NCBI GenBank assembly: GCA_014381745.1
Contig: JACNLA010000028.1
Coordinates: forward strand, 186,001-250,000
Length of the DNA: 64,000 bases
Reading direction: 5' to 3'
Source of the DNA: Actinomycetota bacterium
Lineage (GTDB): Bacteria; Actinomycetota; Acidimicrobiia; Acidimicrobiales; MedAcidi-G1
A program made the position numbers and the translations under genes. Below, piece after piece: positions 53,570 through 63,117 of the stretch; the stretch's first letter is position 1, and each line of letters opens with the position of its first letter. The notes under the pieces were generated by a model. It made no database searches. It had not been told where the DNA came from and saw nothing but the letters and a program-made list of their open reading frames with translations.

Positions 53570-54669
53570 CGAAAAGCCGACCTGATCTTGGACACGATGC
53601 CGGCCCCTGGAGCCGCCACCTCCTCGCCACGTGCGGCGGCCAGGCTTCGAAGAAGTTCTTCGCTGCCTTCGTCAAGGTCGGTAGGCGTAGCCACGACAAC
53701 CTCAACGAGAAGGTCGCCACGCCCACGTCCCTCGACATAAGGCACACCGCTTCCGCGTATGCGGAACACGTCGCCGGTGCTCGTTCCCCGTGGAATGTCG
53801 AGGGTCTCGATTCCATCGAGGGTCTCGTAGCTGAGGGTCGCCCCGAGCGCTGCCTGGGTAACCGCCAAGTCCATCCGATGCACGAGGTCGAAGCCGTGAC
53901 GCACCAAGAAGGCGTGCGCCTTGACCCTCACGTGCACATAGAGGTCCCCGTGCGGGCCGCCCCGGGGGCCTGCCGCCCCTCTTCCGGTCAGGCGCAGGGT
54001 CGTGCCGTCGTCAACCCCAGCCCTGACATGCACGGTGAGGGTCTGTTCCTCAAGAACCCGACCCTCCCCGCTGCACGACTCGCATGGATCCTCGATCGTC
54101 TCACCACGGCCATTGCAGGTCGGGCAGGCCGTGTTCGTGACCACCTGTCCCAGAAGGGACTGCCTAACCCGTTGAACCTGACCCATTCCCTGACAGGTAC
54201 CGCATTGCCTTGAAACAGTTCCCTCCGTTGCTCCGGTGGCTTCACAGGCCGAACACGCCACAGCGGTGTGGATGCTCAGTTCCCGCTCACACCCGAAGAC
54301 GGCCTCTTCGAAGTCCAACTCGACGACCGTCTCGAGATCCTCTCCGGGGATCGGTCCGCGTTGGCGGCGACCCTGCCCAAAACCACCCCCGAAGAATGTC
54401 TCGAAGAGGTCCCCAAACCCGCCGAACGGGTCAGCCGCACCACCGGACCGTGAGGCTTCATCACCAAAGCGGTCGTAGTGGAGCCTGCGCTGAGGATCGG
54501 ACAACACCGCATAGGCGGCCGATACCGCCTTGAAGCGTTCCTCGGCGTGTTCGTCGCCGGGATTGGCGTCTGGGTGGGAGTCGCGGGCGAGGCGCCTGTA
54601 GGCCTTCTTGATTTCGCCGGCATCGGCATCTCTGGTGACGCCCAGCACCTGGTAGTGGTCAGTTGCCAC
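53566..54669 (-). CDS. dnaJ: Chaperone DnaJ
   Basis: Co-chaperone that delivers substrates to DnaK. J domain at 4-68 with H32-P33-D34, a Gly/Phe segment, four CxxCxGxG zinc repeats (CSACEATG, CGTCQGMG, CPTCNGRG, CESCSGEG) and a substrate-binding C-terminal domain. 367 residues. It follows hrcA by 3 bp. No dnaK is in the window. Confidence 0.96.
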   Translation of the reverse strand: MATDHYQVLGVTRDADAGEIKKAYRRLARDSHPDANPGDEHAEERFKAVSAAYAVLSDPQRRLHYDRFGDEASRSGGAADPFGGFGDLFETFFGGGFGQGRRQRGPIPGEDLETVVELDFEEAVFGCERELSIHTAVACSACEATGATEGTVSRQCGTCQGMGQVQRVRQSLLGQVVTNTACPTCNGRGETIEDPCESCSGEGRVLEEQTLTVHVRAGVDDGTTLRLTGRGAAGPRGGPHGDLYVHVRVKAHAFLVRHGFDLVHRMDLAVTQAALGATLSYETLDGIETLDIPRGTSTGDVFRIRGSGVPYVEGRGRGDLLVEVVVATPTDLDEGSEELLRSLAAARGEEVAAPGAGIVSKIRSAFR

Positions 54670-54672
54670 AGA

Positions 54673-55680
54673 TCAGCCCTGACTCAGACGTTGACCCAGA
54701 CGCCGTCCGACCACGGCGACCGTTGCCAGCGCCTGGGGGTAGTTCATTCGAGTGGGTCCAAGGATGCCAATGGAGCCGGCAGCCTCTCCCTCGATCTCGT
54801 AGGGGGCAACAACGATTGAGCAGTCGGCCAAGGGTTCAAGGCCGGTTTCGGCACCGATGGCGACGCTGAGGCCCCTGTCGATCAGGTCTCGAACGAGGCT
54901 GACTACGACGAACTGCCGCTCGAGGACATTGAGCACCTGTTGGACTCGTTCGACCTCGCCGAATGCCGAAGCAACACGGGCGGTTCCACCCACGTAAATC
55001 TGGTCGAGTTCCAACCCACGCTCTTCGAGCACGGAAATGGCAGTCGCTATGACAGAGTCGACACCCTTGTCGCCGGTCTCAGCCGACTCAGGTACCGAGC
55101 TGAGACGGTGACCTATCAGAGCCCCAGAGAGGTGTGCTCCCGCAACAGCGAGGGTCGCCTCGGAAGCGTCGCAGGCGTCGCCGGTCAGGTCCAATGCGTG
55201 CTTTTCGACGGCCCCGTTGGCCATCACCATTACGAGCAGCGCCAGATCGGGGCCTAGCCCGACCACCTGTACCGACCTGACCTCCTGATGGTCGCGGTCG
55301 GGAGCCAGCACGACCGAGGCACTTCCGGTTATGTCGGCCAAGAGGGTGCTTGTATCGCCGAGCATCTCCTCCAACTCGGTGTAGGAGCGGTTGAAGAAGG
55401 CCTTGACCTGCTCCTGATCATCTGCTTTCAGCAGGCCGGGTTTGTCGAGACCGTCCACGAAGAATCGGTAGGCCTTCTCTGTCGGGACCCTGCCAGCTGA
55501 GGTGTGGGGCTGGATCAGGTAGCCCTGTTCCTCAAGGTGAACCAACTCGTTGCGAATAGTTGCAGAGGAGACATCAAGGTCGGTTGATGATGCAACCCGG
55601 CCGGATCCGACCGGTAGAGCGGTCTCGATGTATTGCTCCACGACAGCGCTCAGGATCGCTGCCTTACGGTCCTCCAACAT
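54673..55680 (-). CDS. hrcA: Heat-shock repressor HrcA
   Basis: Represses heat-shock operons by binding CIRCE palindromes, in conjunction with GroEL. N-terminal winged helix (EQYIETALPVGSGRVASSTDLDVSSATIRNELVHLEEQGYL) and a GAF-like core. 335 residues. No CIRCE element is seen in the 71 bp upstream, so it is not visibly self-controlled. TAGCCT lies 7 nt before the ATG. Confidence 0.95.
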   Translation of the reverse strand: MLEDRKAAILSAVVEQYIETALPVGSGRVASSTDLDVSSATIRNELVHLEEQGYLIQPHTSAGRVPTEKAYRFFVDGLDKPGLLKADDQEQVKAFFNRSYTELEEMLGDTSTLLADITGSASVVLAPDRDHQEVRSVQVVGLGPDLALLVMVMANGAVEKHALDLTGDACDASEATLAVAGAHLSGALIGHRLSSVPESAETGDKGVDSVIATAISVLEERGLELDQIYVGGTARVASAFGEVERVQQVLNVLERQFVVVSLVRDLIDRGLSVAIGAETGLEPLADCSIVVAPYEIEGEAAGSIGILGPTRMNYPQALATVAVVGRRLGQRLSQG

Positions 55681-55687
55681 CTCGACA

Positions 55688-55693
55688 AGGCTA
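55688..55693 (-). promoter_or_regulatory. -10 element of hrcA (leaderless)
   Basis: TAGCCT on the minus strand, 7 nt before the ATG at 55680. Confidence 0.6.
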
Positions 55694-55751
55694 TCTGGCG
55701 GGCCAGACGGCCAAGGCCGCCGGCTGACGCCGTTCCCACACCTGAAATACG

Positions 55752-57536
55752 TCAGTCGTCCAAGCGGAGGACCGAGATGAAGGCTTCCTGGGGAACCTCG
55801 ACGCGACCAATTGACTTCATCTTTCTCTTGCCCTCTTTCTGCTTCTCGAGCAGCTTGCGTTTGCGGGTGATGTCGCCGCCGTAGAGCTTCTCGGTTACGT
55901 CCTTTCTAAACGCCCTGACAGTCTCCCGGGCAATGATCCGGCCTCCGATCGCCGCCTGGATCGGCACCTCGAACTGCTGGCGTGGGATGAGTTCTCTCAA
56001 CTTTGCCGCCATGCGGCGACCGTATGAGTAGGACGAGTCACGGTGCACGATCATGGAAAACGCATCAACGGCCTCGCCATGCAGGAGTATGTCGACACGG
56101 ACCAGGTCCGAGGCCTTGTAGCCCTCCGGCTCATAGTCGAGGCTGGCGTAGCCCTGCGTGCGGCTCTTCAACTGGTCGAAGAAGTCGATCACGACCTCGG
56201 CCAGAGGAAGGTGATATTTCAGCTCGACCCTCTCCGGGGACAGATAGGTGAGCGACTCCATCTCGCCCCTCCTCTCCTGACACAGGTCCATGAGCGTCCC
56301 CGTGTAGTCCGAAGGCGCAATGATCACCGCCATCAGCCATGGCTCCTCGATCTGGTTGATCTCTCCGCCGGGGGGAAGGTCACAGGGATTGTCGATCCGC
56401 TGCCTGTCGCCGTCGATCCCCGTAATCAGGTACTCCACCGAGGGCGCAGTGGTAATAAGGCTCAGATCGAACTCACGCTCGAGCCTTTCCCTCACGATCT
56501 CCATGTGGAGCAGACCCAGGAACCCGCACCTGAAGCCAAAGCCGAGAGCGCCCGAGGTCTCCGGCTCGTAGGTGAAGCTGGAGTCGTTGAGGCGCAACTT
56601 CTCGAGTGCATCCCTGAGGTCGCTGAACTCATCTCCGTCGATCGGATAGAGGCCGGAGAAGACCATTGGCTGAGGTTCGCGATAGCCCGCAAGGGGCTCG
56701 TCTGCACCGTCTCTGGATGTTGTGATGGTCTCACCGGAGCGTGCCTCTCCCACGTCCTTGACGCCTGCGATCAGGTAACCGACCTCACCCGGTCCAAGTT
56801 CGTCCACCGGCGAGAGATTGGGGCACCTGACACCAACCTCATCGACATCGTGAACTGCACCGGCCTGCATGAAGCGGATGCCTGAGTCGCTCCTGAGCAC
56901 ACCGTTCATGACACGAATTGATGAAACCACTCCCCGGTACTGGTCAAAGTGGCTGTCAAATACGAGGGCCTGTAGCGGCGCTTCCGAGTCTCCGACCGGT
57001 GGCGGTGTTCGCTCGACTACCGCATCCATCAACTCTGCGATCCCGTCGCCGGTCTTGGCACTGACACGGATTATGTCCTCGGTGGGTATGCCAAGAACCC
57101 TCTCGATCTCGGCGGCGTAGCGATCCGGATCTGCAGCCGGCAGGTCGATCTTGTTGAGGACGGCCACGATCTCCAGGTCGTTCTCGATGGCCAGATAGCA
57201 GTTGGCCAAGGTCTGCGCCTCGATCCCCTGGGCGGCATCCACAACCAGGATGACCCCCTCGCATGCAGCCAGGGAACGGCTCACCTCGTACCCGAAGTCC
57301 ACATGACCGGGTGTATCGATCAGGTTGATGACGGCGTCTCCCCAGTCCAGGCGAACGCTCTGGAGCTTGATGGTTATGCCACGCTCCCTTTCGATGTCCA
57401 TCGAGTCGAGGTACTGGCTGCGCATGTCCCTTGGATCCACGGCTCCGCAGAGTTCGAGCATCCGGTCGGCGAGGGTCGACTTGCCGTGGTCGATATGGGC
57501 GATGATTGACGTGTTGCGTAGCCGCGAGAGTTCCAT
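55752..57536 (-). CDS. lepA: Elongation factor 4 (LepA)
   Basis: Ribosomal GTPase that assists translation under stress and initiation. The G1 motif is AHIDHGKST near residue 13, with DTPGHVDF and NKIDLP as G3 and G4; the LepA-specific C-terminal domain with [22 protein letters not shown] is complete. 594 residues from MELSRLRN, chosen as the family N-terminus. It diverges from rpsT. Confidence 0.97.
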   Translation of the reverse strand: MELSRLRNTSIIAHIDHGKSTLADRMLELCGAVDPRDMRSQYLDSMDIERERGITIKLQSVRLDWGDAVINLIDTPGHVDFGYEVSRSLAACEGVILVVDAAQGIEAQTLANCYLAIENDLEIVAVLNKIDLPAADPDRYAAEIERVLGIPTEDIIRVSAKTGDGIAELMDAVVERTPPPVGDSEAPLQALVFDSHFDQYRGVVSSIRVMNGVLRSDSGIRFMQAGAVHDVDEVGVRCPNLSPVDELGPGEVGYLIAGVKDVGEARSGETITTSRDGADEPLAGYREPQPMVFSGLYPIDGDEFSDLRDALEKLRLNDSSFTYEPETSGALGFGFRCGFLGLLHMEIVRERLEREFDLSLITTAPSVEYLITGIDGDRQRIDNPCDLPPGGEINQIEEPWLMAVIIAPSDYTGTLMDLCQERRGEMESLTYLSPERVELKYHLPLAEVVIDFFDQLKSRTQGYASLDYEPEGYKASDLVRVDILLHGEAVDAFSMIVHRDSSYSYGRRMAAKLRELIPRQQFEVPIQAAIGGRIIARETVRAFRKDVTEKLYGGDITRKRKLLEKQKEGKRKMKSIGRVEVPQEAFISVLRLDD

Positions 57537-57672
57537 GCGCGGCTGACGGTACCGCCACACCAGATCGAGAGGACACCTGCGGGCGGGATCACCGAGGAGC
57601 GCCGATACGCTTGGCCGCTGCCCTGACGGCGAATGTCGGTTCTTTGACCGCTTTCCCGTCCTGACTCAACAC

Positions 57673-57689
57673 CCGGTAGCACCTACCGG
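57673..57689. promoter_or_regulatory. Perfect hairpin in the rpsT leader
   Basis: CCGGTAG-CAC-CTACCGG, 7 bp with a 3-base loop, 27 bp before the rpsT start. It may be a leader structure or an operator in the lepA/rpsT intergenic region. It shares the 7-mer CTACCGG with the pyk palindrome. Confidence 0.4.
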
Positions 57690-57715
57690 ATCTATTGAAC
57701 GAGGTACGTGCCCCC

Positions 57716-57973
57716 GTGGCAAACATCAAGAGCCAGATCAAGCGGAATCGTCAAAACGAGAAGCGGCGCGTCCGCAACCGTGCAGTCCGTACCGAACTCC
57801 GCACCCGAATCAAGAAGGCCATGACCGCAGCCGACTCAGGCGAAGCCTCTGATTCCGATGCTGTCGAGGCAATGAAGTTGATCGACAAGGCTGCGGCCAA
57901 GGGCATCATCCACGCCAACACGGCATCCCGCCGCAAGTCGAGGCTGCAGAAGCGTCTCAACGCCGCTAGCTGA
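57716..57973 (+). CDS. rpsT: Ribosomal protein bS20
   Basis: Small-subunit protein binding 16S rRNA. The GTG start gives ANIKSQIKRNRQNEKRRVRN, the conserved basic head after Met removal, then two helices ending with ANTASRRKSRLQKRLN. 85 residues. GAGG lies about 12 nt upstream. An in-frame TTG at 57695 is less likely. A 7-bp hairpin (57982-57998) inside the converging holA end could stop the transcript. Confidence 0.95.
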   Translation: MANIKSQIKRNRQNEKRRVRNRAVRTELRTRIKKAMTAADSGEASDSDAVEAMKLIDKAAAKGIIHANTASRRKSRLQKRLNAAS

Positions 57974-57981
57974 GTCGTCCT

Positions 57982-57998
57982 TCCCGTCAGCGACGGGA
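57982..57998 (+). terminator. Possible rpsT terminator
   Basis: TCCCGTC-AGC-GACGGGA, 7-bp stem 9 nt after the rpsT stop, without a T-run. It overlaps the end of holA. Confidence 0.35.
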
Positions 57999-59000
57999 CA
58001 GTGACGCCAGTCGGGCCACCAGCACCTCCGCCACCAGCTCGGGCGGCCATGCGCTCCGTCCGCGCAGGTCCAGGTCGGCGTCACCAAGCAACCTGACGGC
58101 TCTGGCTATCTTCTCCGAGCCGAGTCGCCTGCTCGCTGCCAGCGCCTTCTTGGCCGGATATGGCTTGATCCCCAGAGCCGACGCAGCTGAGTTCTCGTCG
58201 GCGATTCCTGAACCGTCCAGGCGAAGAAGCCTTGCGTAGTGGCTGTTCAGGCCGGCCAGAACGACGAAGGGATGACGAGCGCCTGCCCCCAGCGTGCGAT
58301 GCAGCCTGTCGATTGCAGCCGCTATGTCCCCTGAGTCGATGGCATCGGTCAACTCCCAAGGGGTCACTCCCCCGGCCTCGCCTAGGTACGGAGCCACGTC
58401 GGCGGGCCCGATTTCGGCACCAGGTCCGAACACGCCCTCCAGGGTGGACAAGAGCCCGATGACCCTGGTGCGATCCTCGCCGATGCGTTCAGCAACCATC
58501 GCCCGGGCGCGACCATCAAGCCTCACCGCTGCATCGGCCAACTGTGCGGCTACCCACTTGTCGGCATCTCGTCCCCTACCCAGCGAACACTTCAGGACCC
58601 GCCCACCGGCCGCCGCCACAGCTTCAGACAACGACTTGGGCACAGATGCCAGCCGCTGCTGGACCGGGTTGACTCCCTTTTCCCAGACGAGAACCAAGGT
58701 GGTGGTGTCGAGTGGATCTGCCAGGTACCTGATCAGGGACTCGACATCGGCTGCCCGACCAAAGCGTCCCACGTGCCTCGCGACGACAACCCTCCGAGAG
58801 GTCAGCATCGGTGGAGTCTGTGCCGCATCGACCAGCGAAGCGAGATCCATGTCGGCATCGACCCTGTAGTTCTCCTCGGTCAACTCCTCGAGCGCCAGCG
58901 AGCGGTCTTCGCCGCCCAGGGCTTCGTCGACGGCATCGCGCACCGCATCGCCCAGCAGGGCCTCGTCTCCTGAGATCAGAACAACCGGGGTCGTGCTCAC
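57987..59000 (-). CDS. holA: DNA polymerase III subunit delta
   Basis: Clamp-loader wrench that opens the sliding clamp. Recognised by the N-terminal VVLISGDEALLGDAVRDAV, the LVLVWEKG strand, and the C-terminal helical bundle with NSHYARLLRLDGSG and GIKPYPAKKALAASRRLG. 337 residues. It overlaps the folP2-like gene by 4 bp. Confidence 0.93.
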   Translation of the reverse strand: MSTTPVVLISGDEALLGDAVRDAVDEALGGEDRSLALEELTEENYRVDADMDLASLVDAAQTPPMLTSRRVVVARHVGRFGRAADVESLIRYLADPLDTTTLVLVWEKGVNPVQQRLASVPKSLSEAVAAAGGRVLKCSLGRGRDADKWVAAQLADAAVRLDGRARAMVAERIGEDRTRVIGLLSTLEGVFGPGAEIGPADVAPYLGEAGGVTPWELTDAIDSGDIAAAIDRLHRTLGAGARHPFVVLAGLNSHYARLLRLDGSGIADENSAASALGIKPYPAKKALAASRRLGSEKIARAVRLLGDADLDLRGRSAWPPELVAEVLVARLASLSRR

Positions 59001-59845
59001 CCCGAAACCCCTACTCGGTTTGCCAGCAGGGCCGCCATGACATCGGAGACACGGCGGGCACCTCTTACGTCATGTGTACGCACTATCCGGCAACCCAGAC
59101 CGATACCGAGTGCATGCGCGGCCCAGGTGGCTTCGCCCCGGGCATCCACCCCGGCGTCGACCAGCTCACCCAGAAAGCCCTTGTTGGACGCCGACAGAAA
59201 GACCGGATAACCGAGGCTCACAAGTTGATCTGAGGATCGCAACAGCGCTGCCGACATCTCCGGGGTCTTTCCGAGGTCCAGGCCCGCATCCACCATGATC
59301 CGATTGGCAGGAACACCGGCCTCCTCGGCCCATCCGGCCCTGACTGCCAAAAAAGCCGCCACCTCGTCGAGAAGATTCCGGTAGACGGGCTTCGGGTCAG
59401 GGATACGCGGACCCAGCCTCACGTGTGTGGCAACCGCTGCCGCACCATGGCGGGCACATGCCGGAAGGTAGGTGGGGTCGGCGAACCCGCTGATGTCATT
59501 TCCTATGCAGGCTCCGGCCTCAAATGCGGCCTCAGCAACCTCACCCCTAAAGGTGTCGATGGCTATGGGAACATCGAAGCGCTCGCTGAGTGCCTCTACC
59601 GCTCCACATGTGCGGGACAGTTCCTCGGAGGCAGTCACCTCGGGCCCCGGCCCCGCCCTCACCCCACCCACGTCGAGGATGTCAGCACCCTCGAGCATGT
59701 GCCGATCTGCCAGAACCAGAAAGTCGTCAAAGTCCCAGAAGCGGCCGTTGTCGTAGAACGAGTCGGGAGTCCGGTTCAAGATCCCCATCACGAGGGCACG
59801 GTGGGAGATGTCACGCACGTTTCCAACACCCAGTTCAACGATCAC
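58997..59845 (-). CDS. Dihydropteroate-synthase homologue, FolP2 type
   Basis: TIM-barrel pterin-binding family. Residues NRTPDSFYDNG, DVGGVRAGPG and SASNKGFLGEL match mycobacterial FolP2 rather than FolP1, which has NVTxDSFSDGG, DVGGESTRPGA and a different C-terminal motif. FolP2 of mycobacteria lacks dihydropteroate synthase activity. 282 residues. A TACCGT box 7 nt before the GTG start suggests it is leaderless. The window has no second folP, so whether this one makes folate is open. Confidence 0.82.
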   Translation of the reverse strand: MIVELGVGNVRDISHRALVMGILNRTPDSFYDNGRFWDFDDFLVLADRHMLEGADILDVGGVRAGPGPEVTASEELSRTCGAVEALSERFDVPIAIDTFRGEVAEAAFEAGACIGNDISGFADPTYLPACARHGAAAVATHVRLGPRIPDPKPVYRNLLDEVAAFLAVRAGWAEEAGVPANRIMVDAGLDLGKTPEMSAALLRSSDQLVSLGYPVFLSASNKGFLGELVDAGVDARGEATWAAHALGIGLGCRIVRTHDVRGARRVSDVMAALLANRVGVSG

Positions 59846-59852
59846 CGGGCCG

Positions 59853-59858
59853 ACGGTA
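59853..59858 (-). promoter_or_regulatory. -10 element of the folP2-like gene (leaderless)
   Basis: TACCGT on the minus strand, 7 nt before the GTG at 59845. Confidence 0.6.
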
Positions 59859-59874
59859 CACGCCCCGGTCAGCC

Positions 59875-61644
59875 CTACCGGGTGCTTCCGGAACCCAGCC
59901 TCCTCAGGCTCAATATGCCACTACCCAGGTCGAGCAGCCATGCCTCTCCGGCCACCTCGAGCACCGTTTCATCATCTGGAATCTCGGCCCCGACAGAGCC
60001 GGGCGGCCCCACGAGCAGAACATCTCCGTACCGATCACGCAAAGCATCGGCCAGACCGGGAGCCAACGGTTCCCTGAAGACGATCAGTTCCGGATATGAA
60101 ACTCCCCTCGCCCTCAACTCCTCAAGCAGCCGTCTTGCCGACGGAGCACGGTCTACTGCAACGACGGACCCTCTTTGATCGAGGATTCGCACCCCATCCA
60201 TTACGCCAACTCCCGGATGGTCCATCGCTGTCAACGCCGCCACGACCGTGAGAGCTGCGAACAGCGCCAGCAGAAGCCGGCGTGCAGCTGTAAGGGCTCC
60301 CCTGACAGCAAGCACGGCTATGGCCCCGACCGCGGCCGTCACCGACAGGCCAGCCGGCCCTCCCAGCAGGCCCAGCGACCAGCGGCCCGCCCAACCTGCC
60401 ACCGCAGCTATCCACCAGAGACCAACGGCGCTCGGTATGTGGAGCACCCAGTCCATCGGTGGACCCAGCACGCCCGCAAGCAGGCCACCTGTAATGCCCC
60501 AGATCATCAGGGGCCCGGCCACGGGCGCTGCGAGCAGGTTCGCCGGGAGGGCGGCAACTGGAACCGGTCCGAACCTCGCCAGCAGCAGCGGTGCCACGGC
60601 GGCCTGTGCAGCCAGGGTCACACCGGCCGCCTCCTTCAACATCTTGGGGCCCGGAAGCACGTCGGCGAGAGGTCGGGCAGCGAGGAGAATTCCGGCTGAG
60701 GCAGCGACCGAAAGCTGGAATGCGGCCCTGTGGATCAACAAGGGGTCCAGCAGGAGCAGTACCAACACCGAGGCCGAGAGAAGCCTCATTCCGCCAACGG
60801 TCCGACCACGGGCCGCCGCAAGCGCGCTTCCGCCCGCCATGACAGTCGCACGCAGCACCGACGGCTCAAACCTGGTGACAAGGGCGAAGAATCCAAGGAG
60901 AAGGATTGCGAGAGGAAGGCGGTACCTGAAACGGAGCCTGTAGATGAGGGGGCCGGCCGCTGCAAGAACGAACGCCACGTTTTGGCCGGACACGGCTAGC
61001 AGGTGTCCAAGTCCTGCTGCCCGGAAGTCGTCAGATGTCCTGTCGCCCTGCGCCCGGTCGTCGCCAACCACGAGGCCGCCCAGAAGCGCTGATGCCTCTT
61101 CCCCGAGAGGTTCTGCGCCTTTGGACAAGGTTCGACGTAGCAGGTTCGCCATGCCGCTGATAGGCCCCGCCGGGTGAACCGGACCGGCACTCAGGACGGT
61201 GAGGGTCCCGCCCACATGCCTCACCCGCTGCCAACGTCGCGGGGTGGCGTCGATGCGACCGGTGATCGTCACGCCCTCTCCTGCCAGAAGCTCCTCGACC
61301 TCGATGTGGGCTGCACCGAACTCCGCGTCGAGGTGACGACCGTCGATCATCACCTCCACCCGCCAACCACCGCCGGGGAGTGACTTCGGATCACCAACAA
61401 GGCGTACAACCCCATCCACCATCCCCGAACCTGCGTCGGTTGTCCCATCCCATGCGCGTGCTGCAAGGGTCGAGACGACAAGACCCGGAAGCAGCAGGAG
61501 TGGCAGGACACGCCGCCCTCCAGCGACCATCCACGCGACGGACACGGCTGACAGAATCCACAGGGTCCCACCGGTTGGAACCCGGGCCACAAGAGCTCCG
61601 CTCGCCGCCGAGACGGCCAGCAGAAAGACGCCTCCCGTTCTCAC
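59875..61644 (-). CDS. comEC: ComEC/Rec2-type DNA-uptake channel lacking the C-terminal hydrolase
   Basis: Membrane channel for transforming DNA. N-terminal hydrophobic helices are followed by an OB-like extracellular part and the competence domain (GLGHLLAVSGQNVAFVLAAA, FRYRLPLAILLLG, SVLRATVMAGGSALAA). After the last helix only about 105 residues remain and the metallo-beta-lactamase HxHxDH motif is absent, whereas many ComEC proteins (700-800 residues) have it. 589 residues from the GTG at 61644, 4 bases after comEA. The end reads cleanly to a stop, so no disruption is seen. Confidence 0.87.
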   Translation of the reverse strand: MRTGGVFLLAVSAASGALVARVPTGGTLWILSAVSVAWMVAGGRRVLPLLLLPGLVVSTLAARAWDGTTDAGSGMVDGVVRLVGDPKSLPGGGWRVEVMIDGRHLDAEFGAAHIEVEELLAGEGVTITGRIDATPRRWQRVRHVGGTLTVLSAGPVHPAGPISGMANLLRRTLSKGAEPLGEEASALLGGLVVGDDRAQGDRTSDDFRAAGLGHLLAVSGQNVAFVLAAAGPLIYRLRFRYRLPLAILLLGFFALVTRFEPSVLRATVMAGGSALAAARGRTVGGMRLLSASVLVLLLLDPLLIHRAAFQLSVAASAGILLAARPLADVLPGPKMLKEAAGVTLAAQAAVAPLLLARFGPVPVAALPANLLAAPVAGPLMIWGITGGLLAGVLGPPMDWVLHIPSAVGLWWIAAVAGWAGRWSLGLLGGPAGLSVTAAVGAIAVLAVRGALTAARRLLLALFAALTVVAALTAMDHPGVGVMDGVRILDQRGSVVAVDRAPSARRLLEELRARGVSYPELIVFREPLAPGLADALRDRYGDVLLVGPPGSVGAEIPDDETVLEVAGEAWLLDLGSGILSLRRLGSGSTR

Positions 61645-61648
61645 CGGA

Positions 61649-62296
61649 TCAGAGCGAAACCTTGTCGCGGAGGCCGGCCAACTTGGCAGGTCCGATTCCG
61701 GGAACAGAAAGGAGGTCCTCCACAACCGTGAAAGGCCCGGAGCGCTGCCGGTACTCGACGATTGCGGCAGCGAGGGAGGGGCCGACGCCGGGGAGTTGTT
61801 CCAGTTGTGGAGCGGAAGCCTGATTCACGTTGACCGTGGAGGCTCCTCCTTCGACCTCTTGTAGTGGCATCGGGTCGCTCAGGTCATCTTCGGACGGGAC
61901 CCACACGCGGCTCCCGTCGAGCAACGGTGCTGCCAGGTTCAACATGTCGGGCCTGGCCGTGCCGAGGGGCCCTCCCGCAGCATCGATCAGGTCGGCGACG
62001 CGTGCCTCAGGTGACATCAGGTAGATGCCGGGTCGATGAACTGCCCCAGCTACATGAACGAAGACCTCTGGCTGTTCCGCCACGCTTGTCGGCGGAACCG
62101 TCACGAACGGTATGGATCCCTCCCGGCTCCCAGAGGATCCGACACGGGCAAGCAGGACAATCATGACGACAAGGGCCACCAGGGCACCCGCGCCCAGCAC
62201 GCGCTGGGTCGTTGGTGGTCGTTCGAACAGGATTTCCTGGACCCGGCTCCTGATCGGGTCCGGCTGGATCTGGTCTGGCACGGCAGGCCTCCACAC
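61649..62296 (-). CDS. comEA: ComEA-type DNA receptor
   Basis: DNA-binding competence protein. One membrane anchor (about 33-51), an SLBB domain (VFVHVAGAVHRPGIYLMSPEA) and two helix-hairpin-helix motifs at the C-terminus (LPGVGPSLAAAIVEYR and VPGIGPAKLAGLRD). 215 residues. The start is GTG, without a clear Shine-Dalgarno. Upstream of comEC in the same unit. Together they suggest DNA uptake, but pilus genes are not in the window. Confidence 0.93.
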   Translation of the reverse strand: MWRPAVPDQIQPDPIRSRVQEILFERPPTTQRVLGAGALVALVVMIVLLARVGSSGSREGSIPFVTVPPTSVAEQPEVFVHVAGAVHRPGIYLMSPEARVADLIDAAGGPLGTARPDMLNLAAPLLDGSRVWVPSEDDLSDPMPLQEVEGGASTVNVNQASAPQLEQLPGVGPSLAAAIVEYRQRSGPFTVVEDLLSVPGIGPAKLAGLRDKVSL

Positions 62297-62367
62297 AAGG
62301 TCGGTGCGGGGAAAGCCTCGGGTGCCGATCCAACGGCGGGCCGCCTCTCAGCGGCCGATTCTGAGAG

Positions 62368-63069
62368 TCAGTAAAGAGCGGAAGTGAGACGGCGGCGCCA
62401 CTTGGCGGTTCGCTCGTCGTCAGGCCCTAGGACCTCGAGCAGGTCAACAAAGCGGTCTCTGGCTGCCTCGTCGACTGCGACGCTGCCGAGGAGTGCCTCG
62501 AGCGCGGCATCGATGTCCGCGACTGCCTCGACCCGCGCTATTGCGGCCAGGCGGCGGCTCTCGGGCGACTCCGGAATCCCCTTAAGGAGCTCGAGCGCCT
62601 CGGTGCGGTCACCGTCGTCGTCACGTTTGATGAGAAGCAGCGCCAGTCCACAAACGGCAGCAGCGTTGTCAGCCTCGAGTTCCAGGGCCTCACGCAGGGA
62701 GGTCTCATCGCCGGCCTCGATCAGCAGATCGATCGGAGCGGGTTCAGCGTCGGTGATGAGGCTGTCCACGAATGACCGCACTGCCTCTTCGCCCTGTGCT
62801 CCCACGAAGTTGCCGGCGACCTGGCCGTCACGGATTCCGTAGACGGCGGGGATCGACTGCACCTGAAAGGTCTTGGCGATTTCGGGGTTGGCGTCAATGT
62901 CGACCTTGGCCAACTCGACACGGCCGTCGGTCTCGGCGATCACCTTTTCGATGATCGGCGTGAGAGAGCGACACGGGCCACACCACTCGGCCCACAGGTC
63001 GACGACGACGGGAACCTGGCTGGAACGGTCAAGAACCTGCGTCTGGAAGGTGGCGTCGGTGACGTCCAT
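62368..63069 (-). CDS. Thioredoxin-TPR co-chaperone (CnoX/YbbN type)
   Basis: Thioredoxin domain at 1-110 with the active site C30-G-P-C33 (WCGPC), then a helical TPR-like part to residue 233 (ALALLLIKRDDDGDRTEALELLKGIP). This fusion is the CnoX family, which holds unfolded proteins and works with GroEL/DnaK in E. coli. CnoX of E. coli lacks the redox pair, whereas here it is complete. 233 residues from MDVTDATF, with TACCCT 6 nt upstream. Confidence 0.87.
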   Translation of the reverse strand: MDVTDATFQTQVLDRSSQVPVVVDLWAEWCGPCRSLTPIIEKVIAETDGRVELAKVDIDANPEIAKTFQVQSIPAVYGIRDGQVAGNFVGAQGEEAVRSFVDSLITDAEPAPIDLLIEAGDETSLREALELEADNAAAVCGLALLLIKRDDDGDRTEALELLKGIPESPESRRLAAIARVEAVADIDAALEALLGSVAVDEAARDRFVDLLEVLGPDDERTAKWRRRLTSALY

Positions 63070-63075
63070 GTGCTC

Positions 63076-63081
63076 AGGGTA
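63076..63081 (-). promoter_or_regulatory. -10 element of the thioredoxin-TPR gene (leaderless)
   Basis: TACCCT on the minus strand, 6 nt before the ATG at 63069. Confidence 0.6.
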
Positions 63082-63104
63082 GGGAGGCCCCTGTCGTGCT
63101 CCAC

Positions 63105-63110
63105 TACCTT
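63105..63110 (+). promoter_or_regulatory. -10 element of the phosphotransferase gene (leaderless)
   Basis: TACCTT, 7 nt before the ATG at 63118. Confidence 0.55.
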
Positions 63111-63117
63111 TCAGGCG

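Noticed and set aside
55681-55751. CIRCE element upstream of hrcA
   Set aside because: The TTAGCACTC/GAGTGCTAA half-sites are absent from the intergenic DNA.
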